Positions 1-7,030 of a DNA stretch of 64,000 nt are shown here, piece after piece. This DNA is from Staphylococcus piscifermentans (GTDB lineage Bacteria > Bacillota > Bacilli > Staphylococcales > Staphylococcaceae): assembly GCF_900186985.1 (NCBI RefSeq), contig NZ_LT906447.1, positions 2,046,001 to 2,110,000 of the forward strand, written 5' to 3'. Made by a program: the position numbers and the translations under genes. Within the stretch, counting starts at the first letter, position 1. Each line of letters opens with the position of its first letter. The notes below the pieces were generated by a model. It was not told where the DNA came from, searched no databases, and saw only the letters and a list, made by a program, of their open reading frames with translations.

Positions 1-120
1 AAATTCAATCGGTGATGCATCTTGTTCCAAATCGTATATTTTACGCAAGCCTTTTAATTTTATCTTTAATTCATCCACTGCTTGTCTATAAGGGGTTAAA
101 AATCGATCCCATTGATTCAT
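1..120 (-). CDS. relQ: RelQ small alarmone synthetase (partial, 5' end only)
   Basis: The reverse strand starts at an ATG at 120 and runs off the window edge after 40 codons. The visible N-terminus begins MNQWDRFLTPYRQAVDEL and continues through an ASPIEF stretch, which I recognise as the start of staphylococcal RelQ (YjbM family). RelQ is a small (p)ppGpp synthetase that transfers pyrophosphate from ATP to GDP or GTP in the cytoplasm. The catalytic residues lie outside the window. A GGAGTG ribosome site precedes the ATG. The gene follows UPF0738 with a 16-bp gap on the same strand, so the two are probably co-transcribed. The identity rests on a short N-terminal match and on gene order. Confidence 0.8.
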   Translation of the reverse strand, partial: MNQWDRFLTPYRQAVDELKIKLKGLRKIYDLEQDASPIEF

Positions 121-136
121 AGTGATTCACTCCGCT

Positions 137-484
137 TCACTCCAACTCAAATGCTTCCTCAACTTCCGCTACAAAGTCTTTACCGTAATTTGAGTTGCCT
201 TTAATATTACTTAGAATATAGTCTAATTCTTGATCAAACATTTCTAATTTTAAATCATCATTGATATATATTGCTTTACCCTTATTTTCATGGAGCATCG
301 ACCATGTTTCTTTCACAAAGATAAGATAAGAATAGGATTGTCCATCATCTAATATGTAGGCAAACCCATAATTGTCACTATCCACAAGCATTTGTCCTGC
401 TTCCGTTAAACCTTCTGTAGATTTATCAGTATAGCAATAGATGCCATCGTCTTTCACCTTGATTTCATTCACATAAATTCGCAT
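137..484 (-). CDS. UPF0738 family protein
   Basis: A 115-residue protein of unknown function. It starts [18 protein letters not shown] and contains a conserved [14 protein letters not shown] block, which I recognise as the UPF0738 family found upstream of relQ in staphylococci. I chose the ATG at 484 because GGAGG lies 7 bases upstream. A longer open frame reaches back to 514 without a ribosome site. It has no signal peptide, membrane segment or catalytic motif that I can identify, and the C-terminus is acidic. It is probably co-transcribed with relQ, but a functional link to alarmone metabolism is inference from adjacency only. Confidence 0.8.
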   Translation of the reverse strand: MRIYVNEIKVKDDGIYCYTDKSTEGLTEAGQMLVDSDNYGFAYILDDGQSYSYLIFVKETWSMLHENKGKAIYINDDLKLEMFDQELDYILSNIKGNSNYGKDFVAEVEEAFELE

Positions 485-636
485 ACCTGTGTTCCTCCTT
501 GTGTTATTCTTCATTATTTTAACATATGTATTGAGTCCGTTACATAACCTAAACGCTTCATCTATTTATATGGAATTTGAATTGCTTTCATTCAATGAAA
601 AAATCCTCCATAATATACAAGCAAAGGGGTGATATT

Positions 637-1209
637 ATGGCGATTAATCAAGAAATCGAATACAAACAACTCTTATCTGAAGAGGAATATACTGCTTTGA
701 AAAAAGCTTTTTTTAATAGCCAGCAGCCATTTACACAAACTAATTTTTATATTGATACGCCGAACTTTGAGTTAGCTGAACAATTAATGGCTTTACGCAT
801 TCGTCAAATCGGCAAAGAATATGAAATGACTTTAAAAGTACCTGCAGAGATTGGATTGACTGAATATAATAACGAAACGCACATTGTACCAGAACATGGA
901 CAACATATTCATTCAAAACAATTACCAGAAGATATCTTTTCAGTCTTGAAGGATTCTGGTATTGATACGGAAAAACTGCATGTATTAGGGGCACTGACAA
1001 CCCATAGAATGGAAACAAAAATCGAAGAAGGGCTACTGGTTCTCGACCATAGCGAATATTTGGGTATTGAAGATTATGAATTAGAATTTGAAGTTGAAAA
1101 TCCTGAAACTGGTTTGGCCAAATTTCAAAGTATTTTAAAAGAATTCAATATTAAATCTTATGTACCAAAAAATAAAGTTCAACGTTTTTTCGAAGCTAAA
1201 AGTAAATAA
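637..1209 (+). CDS. CYTH domain protein (YjbK-like triphosphate hydrolase)
   Basis: A 190-residue protein with the CYTH/triphosphate-tunnel signature near its N-terminus: ExExK appears as EIEYK at residues 6-10. Later acidic and basic clusters (ALRIRQ, EMTLKVPAE, DYELEFEVE) fit the strands lining the tunnel. Proteins of this family hydrolyse triphosphate substrates such as tripolyphosphate in the cytoplasm; the substrate here is not determined. I chose the ATG at 637 because AAAGGGGTG precedes it and the ExExK motif then sits close to the start, as is usual. An upstream in-frame ATG at 577 has no ribosome site. The gene is divergent from UPF0738 and relQ, the same neighbourhood as yjbK-yjbM in other Firmicutes. 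Confidence 0.85.
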   Translation: MAINQEIEYKQLLSEEEYTALKKAFFNSQQPFTQTNFYIDTPNFELAEQLMALRIRQIGKEYEMTLKVPAEIGLTEYNNETHIVPEHGQHIHSKQLPEDIFSVLKDSGIDTEKLHVLGALTTHRMETKIEEGLLVLDHSEYLGIEDYELEFEVENPETGLAKFQSILKEFNIKSYVPKNKVQRFFEAKSK

Positions 1210-1311
1210 ATTCACATATAATGTATAATACTCTACATCAAAAGTCGTATTACTTTAAAATGTAAAAATTCATGTTATATTAGATATATATTTAAGAAAC
1301 AGGGTGATGTT

Positions 1312-1683
1312 ATGGCTCCAAATCCATATGAAGTCATAGGTAAAGAGCGATTATATAGTATGATAGATTACTTTTATTCTCTTGTTGAAAAAGATGAAAG
1401 AATAAACTATCTCTTTCCTGGTGACTTTGCTGAAACAAGTCGCAAGCAAAAACAATTTTTAACACAGTTTTTAGGCGGACCTGCTTTATACACTGAAGAG
1501 CACGGACACCCGATGCTGAAAATGCGACATATGGAATTTAGAATCACATCATTTGAAAGAGACGCCTGGTTAGAAAATATGAATAAAGCGATTCAACATG
1601 CAGAGCTCCCTGCAGGTGTTGATGAATACCTATATGAAAGACTGCGGATGACAGCCCATCATATGGTTAATTCTGAAAATTAA
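1312..1683 (+). CDS. Truncated haemoglobin, group II (YjbI family)
   Basis: A 123-residue globin-like protein of the usual length for truncated haemoglobins. The pattern LFPGDFAE, then QFLGGP with TEEHGHPML, then MRHMEF places the proximal haem-binding histidine at about residue 73. The GGP-x-LY element and the tryptophan in DAWLENM fit group II members. These proteins bind haem and O2/NO in the cytoplasm. The start follows GGGTGATGTT. yjbH starts 15 bases after its stop on the same strand. That coupling of a haem protein with a DsbA-like Spx adaptor is conserved in Bacillus and Staphylococcus. In the staphylococcal setting the pair links to oxidative and nitrosative stress, as known from the family. 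Confidence 0.9.
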   Translation: MAPNPYEVIGKERLYSMIDYFYSLVEKDERINYLFPGDFAETSRKQKQFLTQFLGGPALYTEEHGHPMLKMRHMEFRITSFERDAWLENMNKAIQHAELPAGVDEYLYERLRMTAHHMVNSEN

Positions 1684-1698
1684 TTGTAGGTGAATTAG

Positions 1699-2484
1699 AT
1701 GTCTGAAGAATTAAAGTTAATATGTAACAATAGACAAGATGATACCAATCTTTCACCTGTGAGTAAAATTGAAATTTATTCTTTCTTCGATCCCTTTGAT
1801 GAAGATTGCTTTAAACTTTCAGCAATCTTGTCAAAATTAAGGGTTGAATATAAACAATATATCCGTATTCGTCATATTTTAAACCCATCTTTGCGGATTT
1901 TAACAAAATGTCAAGCACAAAGCAGTTCAGAAAATGATAATATCGCTTTGGCATATAAAGCAGCAGAATTACAAGGCCGTTCTCGTGCAGAACGTTTCAT
2001 TCATCTCATGCAGAATGAAATTATTCCCAAGCGAGACATCATTACTGAAGAAATGATCAAGACTGCGGCTAAGAATGCGGGATTAGAATATGAAGTATTC
2101 AAGGAAGACTTAAAGAGTGGCAAACTCAAAGACAGTTTGAAAGTTGATTTGCATATTGCGCGTGAAATGGAAATTGATCAAGCACCTTCCCTTGTGTTCT
2201 TTAACGAAGACGTGACTGAAGAAGGCTTAAAAGTTGAGGGATTGTATCCATATCACATTTATACTTATATTATTAATGAGTTAATGGGAACCCCTATCGA
2301 AAAAGAATTACCGCCTAAACTCGAGACTTATATCAAAGAGCAGCAATTTGTTACATTTGAAGAGTTATTAACGATATATGAATGGCCAGAAAAAATGTTA
2401 TTAAAAGAGTTGAAGAAATTAGCACTGCAACAGAAAATAGAAAAACTCAGCAATCCAGAAGGCGATTTTTGGAAAGCGAAATAA
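1699..2484 (+). CDS. yjbH: YjbH, ClpXP adaptor for Spx (DsbA superfamily)
   Basis: A 261-residue protein whose N-terminal part (KIEIYSFFDPFDEDCF, about residues 23-38) is a thioredoxin/DsbA-like strand and active-site loop with a cysteine at 37. The middle is helical, followed by a second DsbA-type stretch ending in a cis-proline-like APSLVFF. The C-terminal third is helical. YjbH delivers the regulator Spx to ClpXP for degradation, which is established for the family. Spx itself is encoded in this window at 11693-12091. The start follows TAGGTGA. A bidirectional hairpin at 2489-2526 ends the transcript. Everything from there to RsaE differs from the S. aureus order, so this gene marks the left border of the accessory insertion. 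Confidence 0.9.
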   Translation: MSEELKLICNNRQDDTNLSPVSKIEIYSFFDPFDEDCFKLSAILSKLRVEYKQYIRIRHILNPSLRILTKCQAQSSSENDNIALAYKAAELQGRSRAERFIHLMQNEIIPKRDIITEEMIKTAAKNAGLEYEVFKEDLKSGKLKDSLKVDLHIAREMEIDQAPSLVFFNEDVTEEGLKVEGLYPYHIYTYIINELMGTPIEKELPPKLETYIKEQQFVTFEELLTIYEWPEKMLLKELKKLALQQKIEKLSNPEGDFWKAK

Positions 2485-2488
2485 AAGA

Positions 2489-2526
2489 ATTTGAAAGAGG
2501 GTTTGGGTTTATTCCAATCCCTCTTT
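2489..2526. terminator. Bidirectional terminator between yjbH and the HTH gene
   Basis: An inverted repeat pairs AAAGAGGG-TTGG with CCAA-CCCTCTTT around a GTTTATT loop, with T-runs on both sides. It separates convergent genes. Confidence 0.8.
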
Positions 2527-3056
2527 TATTGTTTATAAGCTGCAAGTGATATTCTATACATATCTTTTGGATTTTCTTCATTTTTTTCTAATTGATTTAT
2601 AAAAGTTTCAATATGCGTTTGGAACTGTGTCCATTGTTCCTTAGTTAATTCTACATCTTTTAAAATAAGTTTGACTGAATCTTCTTTTGGCTCGTTTTCT
2701 AAATCGGATTTTAATAAACTTAATGCCTTCTGTTGCGAAACTAAATATAATTTTAAATAACTCTCAAATATAGAAGTATCTTGTTCATGGTTTATATCCA
2801 AATTAAAGTCTGATAAATGTTGACTACTGTATTTATGTTCAATCAAATTTCCAATTGTATTCTTTTCAACCACTCTTAAAGCGTCTATTTCGATTAATTT
2901 TTTTATCGCATAGTATAAATTACTAGTAGGTAATTTCAATAAAGCTGCTATTTCTTTTGTCGTTTTCGGTTCTTTTGAAGTAACCTTCAAAATTTGAAAG
3001 TTTTTCTCGTCTAATAGTGCCTTTGTCATTAGTTTCATGTCGGTCATATTTTTCAT
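2526..3056 (-). CDS. Winged-helix transcriptional regulator of the RiPP/exporter locus
   Basis: A 176-residue protein. Residues about 12-65 form an ArsR-like winged helix: ILKVTSKEPKTTKEIAALL, then LPTSNLYYAIKKLIEIDALRVVE, the recognition helix and wing. The C-terminal two thirds are helical and charged and could bind a ligand or dimerise; I do not recognise that part. It overlaps the upstream exporter gene by four bases (ATGA), so the two are translationally coupled. It has no metal-binding cysteine motif of the ArsR type. By position it should control the exporter and possibly the divergent peptide operon through the palindrome at 4267-4292. That is inference. Confidence 0.7.
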   Translation of the reverse strand: MKNMTDMKLMTKALLDEKNFQILKVTSKEPKTTKEIAALLKLPTSNLYYAIKKLIEIDALRVVEKNTIGNLIEHKYSSQHLSDFNLDINHEQDTSIFESYLKLYLVSQQKALSLLKSDLENEPKEDSVKLILKDVELTKEQWTQFQTHIETFINQLEKNEENPKDMYRISLAAYKQ

Positions 3057-4252
3057 TCCTTATTCACTATTGATGGCAAGTTTTTCAACTTACGCTTCGA
3101 TATAAATAATAAACTAATCCATGCGAAAGTAAAAGCAGCGATTAATATTACTATCGAAGCCTGCCATAATTGAGCGATAACTCCCCCTATTATTGCACCT
3201 AAAGGCATCATAATGAATAAAATACTTTCTGATATAGATACTACTCTCGCTAAATAATTTTCATTCACATTGGTTTGCGTGAAGGTTAAAAGGGACATAT
3301 TAATAATGCCTAAAGGGATTAGAGCAAGACCCAAAATAATAATTGATATCACAACATGATGAATGAAATAAGATAAAAGTAATAAGATAAAAATAACTAA
3401 AGCAGCCATCGATACCAACCTACCAACTTGGAATCTCACAAAATATTGACTTACTAAACTTCCAATCAACAAGCCACACGAGATTGAGAACATTATCCAT
3501 CCATAACTATTTTGATCACCTAACTCTTCAGCATATTTTGGGATTACTGCATTCAAACCACTCAGAACTCCATTCACTATTGCTAACGGAAGAGTAATCC
3601 AAATAAAAATAGATGACTTGAAATATTCAAAGCCTTCTTTTAAACCGATCATATATCCATTAGGTTTCTCCTTTAATGAATAATTAGATTTATCATATTT
3701 CAACTTCATGAATAGTAAAAAAGCAATCAAATATGTAAAAGCATTAAATAAGTAAATATCTTTGACTGAAATATAAAAAATAATAAATGAAAAGGCAAAT
3801 GCCATCATCACATTTACAATTTGCTGTGCACTGTTAACAATTGCATTATATTTTGCAATGCTCGATTCCGCCATTAAACTTGGTACTATACTAATTTCAG
3901 CAGTCCCTTCAATATTTTCTAAAACTGAAACTATAAAAACAACAGTTAATATTAAATAGAGATTCTCGAAATGAAATATAATTGCTAACGGAACCATACA
4001 CATTATTACAAACTGAGACAGTTGTGTATAAACTAGAATACGCTTTTTATGCACCCGCTCAATTATAGGTCCAAATAAAAAGTGCAATGCTTGCGCTGAA
4101 TATATTAATAAAAATGTTGCACCCGTATAAATCGTGCTATGTGTTATTTGATAAATATACCATACTACCGTTAATCCATAGATACTGTCCCCTGTTGAAG
4201 ATAAAATTCTTCCTCCTGCTAAATAAAAACCATTTTTACTCCTAGTTGCCAC
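3053..4252 (-). CDS. MFS efflux transporter (MccC-like position)
   Basis: A 399-residue integral membrane protein with about 12 hydrophobic segments. It has a major-facilitator loop (GPIIERVHKKRILVYTQ) between segments 2 and 3, and its overall type resembles MFS_3/EntS-like exporters. The first possible start is a GTG at 4252; an in-frame stop lies nine bases upstream. No good ribosome site precedes it, so initiation may be weak. It probably exports a small molecule or peptide. It is divergent from a precursor-peptide and MccB-like operon, which is the role MccC plays in microcin C loci. A plain multidrug exporter with its own regulator is the main alternative. Confidence 0.7.
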   Translation of the reverse strand: MATRSKNGFYLAGGRILSSTGDSIYGLTVVWYIYQITHSTIYTGATFLLIYSAQALHFLFGPIIERVHKKRILVYTQLSQFVIMCMVPLAIIFHFENLYLILTVVFIVSVLENIEGTAEISIVPSLMAESSIAKYNAIVNSAQQIVNVMMAFAFSFIIFYISVKDIYLFNAFTYLIAFLLFMKLKYDKSNYSLKEKPNGYMIGLKEGFEYFKSSIFIWITLPLAIVNGVLSGLNAVIPKYAEELGDQNSYGWIMFSISCGLLIGSLVSQYFVRFQVGRLVSMAALVIFILLLLSYFIHHVVISIIILGLALIPLGIINMSLLTFTQTNVNENYLARVVSISESILFIMMPLGAIIGGVIAQLWQASIVILIAAFTFAWISLLFISKRKLKNLPSIVNKE

Positions 4253-4266
4253 CTCTTGTTGTTAGA

Positions 4267-4292
4267 TCTCGTTAAAAATAATTTTAGCGAGA
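4267..4292. promoter_or_regulatory. 26-bp operator-like palindrome
   Basis: Arms TCTCGTTAAAA and TTTTAGCGAGA are 11 bp each, separated by 4 bp, and complementary except for one G-T type pair. The palindrome covers the -10 region of the exporter promoter. It is a good candidate binding site for the winged-helix regulator encoded downstream; this is not proven. Confidence 0.6.
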
Positions 4293-4308
4293 AATAAAAA
4301 TTTGTCAA
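4281..4308 (-). promoter_or_regulatory. Promoter of the MFS exporter and HTH regulator
   Basis: On the minus strand, TTGACA (4308-4303) is followed after 16 bp by TAAAAT (4286-4281). This is a near-consensus sigma-A promoter. Its -10 box lies inside the 26-bp palindrome, so a bound repressor would block it. Confidence 0.65.
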
Positions 4309-4334
4309 ATAAGACTGAATTTTCAGATTTATTG

Positions 4335-4363
4335 TTGCACTTTCCCTCTTGATACAGTATAAT
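4335..4363 (+). promoter_or_regulatory. Strong promoter of the peptide/MccB-like operon
   Basis: TTGCAC (4335-4340), a 17-bp spacer and a perfect TATAAT (4358-4363). Just downstream the decamer TTTTTATCGA occurs twice (4365-4374 and 4383-4392), 18 bp apart, a possible second regulatory element. The start point would be near 4370, giving a leader of about 50 nt before the peptide gene. Confidence 0.7.
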
Positions 4364-4419
4364 TTTTTTATCGATTAAAATGTTTTTATCGAATACTATT
4401 TTTGAAAGGAGATGTTTCT

Positions 4420-4506
4420 ATGAATATTATTGAAAAGAAATCGAAAAACTTAAATTATGATACTAGAAACGTTAGAATTAACATCACGATAAGCTACTTT
4501 AGTTAA
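4420..4506 (+). CDS. Putative RiPP precursor peptide, 28 residues
   Basis: This short gene starts at ATG 4420 after a very strong ribosome site (GAAAGGAG, 7 bases upstream) and a near-consensus promoter. The product begins MNIIEKKSKNLNYDTRN and ends VRINITISYFS. The N-terminal half is charged and leader-like; the C-terminal half is polar and aromatic with no Cys. A 14-bp hairpin begins two bases after the stop, and a leader-binding plus E1-like enzyme follows. That layout matches mccA-mccB of microcin C and resembles the roughly 30-residue PaaP precursor of pantocin A. Unlike most MccA-type peptides it ends in Ser, not Asn. Whether it is translated and modified is inference from architecture. 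Confidence 0.6.
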   Translation: MNIIEKKSKNLNYDTRNVRINITISYFS

Positions 4507-4508
4507 TA

Positions 4509-4544
4509 TAATAAGACGGATGGATGCATACATTCGTCTTATTA
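4509..4544 (+). promoter_or_regulatory. Hairpin between peptide and enzyme genes (attenuator-like)
   Basis: A 14-bp stem (TAATAAGACGGATG paired with CATTCGTCTTATTA, one G-U pair) closes an 8-nt loop. There is no U-tract after it, so it is more likely a partial terminator or a 3'-end stabiliser for the peptide message than a full stop. Microcin C operons carry a hairpin at the same place, which raises precursor over enzyme transcript. Confidence 0.65.
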
Positions 4545-4560
4545 AAATTCAGGAGACAAA

Positions 4561-4776
4561 ATGAAAAGAATTCAATTGAAATCAAGCCTTTTTTGGGCTT
4601 TATTATCCGATACAATATATGTATATTTTAATAATGGAAAATTAAGAAAAGAAATTCATTCAAATAATAGTAAGAAGTTTTTTTCTCTCTTAAAATTTCT
4701 TATCACCCCAAAATCTCAAGATGAATTAGACTATTTTTGTTTTAAAAATAAAATAACAAATATTGAGAAAGATTAA
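4561..4776 (+). CDS. RRE-like leader-binding domain, N-terminal part of a split MccB-like enzyme
   Basis: A 71-residue product that starts after AGGAG with a 5-base spacer. The first half is strand-rich (residues about 3-35). The second half has FFSLLKFLITPKSQDELDYF, typical of the winged-helix RiPP recognition element that precedes ThiF/E1 domains and of the peptide clamp of MccB (compare its helix with FITPSS). It ends at a TAA (4774-4776) immediately followed by an ATG in the same frame. Read through, it joins the next protein into a single chain of about 329 residues, close to MccB (about 350). The stop falls inside the recognition fold, not at a domain border. It may be a nonsense mutation, a sequencing error, or a split gene with stop-start reinitiation. 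Confidence 0.6.
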   Translation: MKRIQLKSSLFWALLSDTIYVYFNNGKLRKEIHSNNSKKFFSLLKFLITPKSQDELDYFCFKNKITNIEKD

Positions 4777-5550
4777 ATGCTTATTTTTTTAAATAAGCAA
4801 GGTTATTTAGAAGATAATTTAACTTTATATAATAAAAATGAACTGAATAGTCGCATTATTAATTTTATATCAACATTTCCTAATTATTCTTATCATGAGT
4901 ACAATCGTCAATTAAAAGAAACAAATATATGTATAATTGGTCTTGGCACTGCAGGAAGTCATATTGTTGAATTATTAGTAAAAATGGAATTTAAAAATCT
5001 AACCTTAATTGACCATGATATAGTCCAAACGAAAAATATTTGCTCACAAAATTATATTAAAAATGATGTAGGAAAATTCAAAGTAGAAGCTATAAACAAA
5101 AAAATTTCAAAGATTAAAGAACATAATACGAAGTTTTTCTGTAAAAAAATAAGTAATTATTCTGAGCTGAAAAAGACTCTCAATTTAAATAATATTAATT
5201 TTTTGATAATATCAGCAGATGATTTTTATTTAACAATTGATATATTAGAAAATATTTTTATCGAATTTCCATCTATAAAAATTATTCAAACTGGATACTC
5301 ATTACTTAACATACAACTTTGCGTAATTAATTATACTAATTACAAAGAATACCTTAAACAAATCAAAGATTCCTTGCAGACATACAAAGTATTAGACGAA
5401 ATTATTATTGCAAATACTGGCTCAATATTAGATTCTTATTTCATTGCCTTCTTTGCGACCAAAATTATTTTAGATTATACGATATACAACCAATGCGATT
5501 CAATTTTCTCTTTCGATTATTTAACTAACACTTTAAAGAAATCTAAATAA
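4777..5550 (+). CDS. ThiF/MccB-like E1 adenylyltransferase domain
   Basis: A 257-residue protein. After a linker it has an E1/ThiF Rossmann domain: IIGLGTAGSHI (residues 53-63, nucleotide loop), LIDHD (77-81), KNICSQNYIKNDVGKFK (about 86-102) and ISADD (145-149). MccB aligns by eye over this whole stretch. MccB and ThiF enzymes adenylate a peptide C-terminus; MccB makes the P-N bond of microcin C. Two features are atypical. The arginine of the usual N-x-x-R-Q motif is Ser90, and there are no CxxC pairs for the structural zinc. It lacks a clear ribosome site and starts directly on the preceding stop (TAAATG), so translation would need reinitiation. The gene is much more AT-rich than the backbone, suggesting transfer. 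Confidence 0.65.
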   Translation: MLIFLNKQGYLEDNLTLYNKNELNSRIINFISTFPNYSYHEYNRQLKETNICIIGLGTAGSHIVELLVKMEFKNLTLIDHDIVQTKNICSQNYIKNDVGKFKVEAINKKISKIKEHNTKFFCKKISNYSELKKTLNLNNINFLIISADDFYLTIDILENIFIEFPSIKIIQTGYSLLNIQLCVINYTNYKEYLKQIKDSLQTYKVLDEIIIANTGSILDSYFIAFFATKIILDYTIYNQCDSIFSFDYLTNTLKKSK

Positions 5551-5553
5551 ACC

Positions 5554-5597
5554 AAAAAGGAAATCTTCTAATGTTTACTATGGAAGTTTTCCTTTTA
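5554..5597 (+). terminator. Terminator after the MccB-like gene
   Basis: AAAAAGGAAA-CTTC pairs with GAAG-TTTCCTTTT across a 14-base loop and is followed by TTTATTT. It separates the peptide operon from the staphopain operon. Confidence 0.7.
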
Positions 5598-5820
5598 TTT
5601 GACTTCAATTATTTCTATTTTCTCTCTTCAATACCCCTCCCAACTCACGTACTATCTAATTGTATATAATTATATTTTTATTTTTAAATTATCATTTTAT
5701 CTTATCTTAAATAACACTTTCATACATTAATCCTATTCTTACTAAATTATATATTTTAATAAAGAATTTTATGATATATTCGAGTTGAGATATTTTGCAT
5801 TATTAATATTTAAAAATGAT
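5598..5820. other. AT-rich leader region before staphopain
   Basis: About 220 bases with very low GC. I see only scattered A/T tracts and a TATATT at about 5774-5779 without a convincing -35. A 31-codon open frame starting at 5571 has no ribosome site and overlaps the terminator, so it is not called. Confidence 0.4.
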
Positions 5821-5833
5821 TGGAGGAATTATT

Positions 5834-7000
5834 TTGAACAGCATCAAATTGAGTTTTAAGAACGCAGCAATAATTTTATTTTCTTTCATCATGGCATTAA
5901 GTGGTGTCTTTGCTTTTTCACCCTCTACTTATGCACAAGACAAGGGTCCTGCCTCTTTAAAAGTAAAAGTCAGCAATACTGAAGTTCCTGCTAAAGCAGA
6001 ACAGCAAGCCAAAGCTCAATTCTCTAGTTACGCGCAAGCATTGTCCCAGATTGATAAAACAGGTTCAAATGGCGAATATAAACTAGGTAATCCATTCAAA
6101 ATTTATAAATTAAATGGGCAAGAAGACGGCAACTACTATTATCCAATTATGCAAGGTGACACAATCAAATATGTCTTGACCGTGACACCTAAAAACGAAA
6201 ATGATTTAAATGTAAATAAAAATAGTGCAAATTACAGCGTACACATTTCTAAGTTTATCGCGGATGCACTCAATCAATATCGTCAAAATAATATACCTGT
6301 CACTATATTCACAAATAAAGACGGTTATTTTGTCGAACATGATAATAAAGTGTCCATGATTAAACAAACTAAGTTAGCAGATGATCAAACACCTGTTGCT
6401 ACACCTGCCCCTCCTAAAGTACAAACGAACCAAACTGTCGATGCTTCAAAAGCTGTAGCTGCTCAAAAGAGTGTTGCTACCAAATATGTCAATACATTGC
6501 CTCATTTCCAAATTCGCGAAACACAAGGTAATAATGGTTGGTGTGCAGGATTTACCATGGCTGCCTTATTAAATGCCACTAAAAATACTAACCAATATAG
6601 AGCGCAAGATATTATGCGCACAATTCACCCAGGATTATCTGGCCAACGATTCCAATTCACTGGTTTAACGCCAGATGAAATGATTCAATATGGTCGTTCA
6701 CAAGGTAAAAATCCTAGATTATACAATGGTATGCCAAGTTTCGAAATGGTAGACCAATACACATCTAAAAATCAGGGTATAGCAATACTAAGTCAAAGAC
6801 TTGAAGCATCACCTAATGGCTTGCATGGCCGTCATGCAATGGCAGTGGTAGGTAATGCTGTACTTGCAAATGGACAAAAAGTAATTGTATTTTGGAATCC
6901 ATGGGACCGCGATGTATCCTTACAACCTGCTGACAGCGATATTATCCCTGTATCAGATGGTTCTCACTTCAAATGGTTCTCAGCAATCCCTGGTTACTAA
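5834..7000 (+). CDS. scpA: Staphopain A-like secreted cysteine protease (preproenzyme)
   Basis: A papain-like secreted protease (family C47). I start it at TTG 5834, six bases after TGGAGGA. This gives 388 residues, the same length as S. aureus staphopain A; the ATG at 5816 lies upstream of that ribosome site. The order is a signal peptide (KLSFKNAAIILF through STYAQ), a pro-domain of about 170 residues, then the mature enzyme from about YVNTLPHF. The catalytic Cys is in NNGWCAGFTMAA (about residue 237), the His in LHGRHAMAVVGNA, and the Asn in VFWNPWDRD. The C-terminus ends in GY as in ScpA. An inhibitor gene follows after 30 bases. This chromosomal site (yjbH-pepF) is not where S. aureus carries scpA. 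Confidence 0.93.
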   Translation: MNSIKLSFKNAAIILFSFIMALSGVFAFSPSTYAQDKGPASLKVKVSNTEVPAKAEQQAKAQFSSYAQALSQIDKTGSNGEYKLGNPFKIYKLNGQEDGNYYYPIMQGDTIKYVLTVTPKNENDLNVNKNSANYSVHISKFIADALNQYRQNNIPVTIFTNKDGYFVEHDNKVSMIKQTKLADDQTPVATPAPPKVQTNQTVDASKAVAAQKSVATKYVNTLPHFQIRETQGNNGWCAGFTMAALLNATKNTNQYRAQDIMRTIHPGLSGQRFQFTGLTPDEMIQYGRSQGKNPRLYNGMPSFEMVDQYTSKNQGIAILSQRLEASPNGLHGRHAMAVVGNAVLANGQKVIVFWNPWDRDVSLQPADSDIIPVSDGSHFKWFSAIPGY

Positions 7001-7030
7001 ACTCGTTATAAAAAAGGATGACTTGTAAAT

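Noticed and set aside
4561..5550. Programmed stop-codon readthrough of the MccB-like gene
   Set aside because: TAA is the least leaky stop, and no recoding signal such as a following hairpin or SECIS-like fold is seen. Reinitiation or mutation is simpler.
5571..5669. A second 31-codon peptide gene after the MccB-like gene
   Set aside because: It has no ribosome site and lies within the terminator hairpin.
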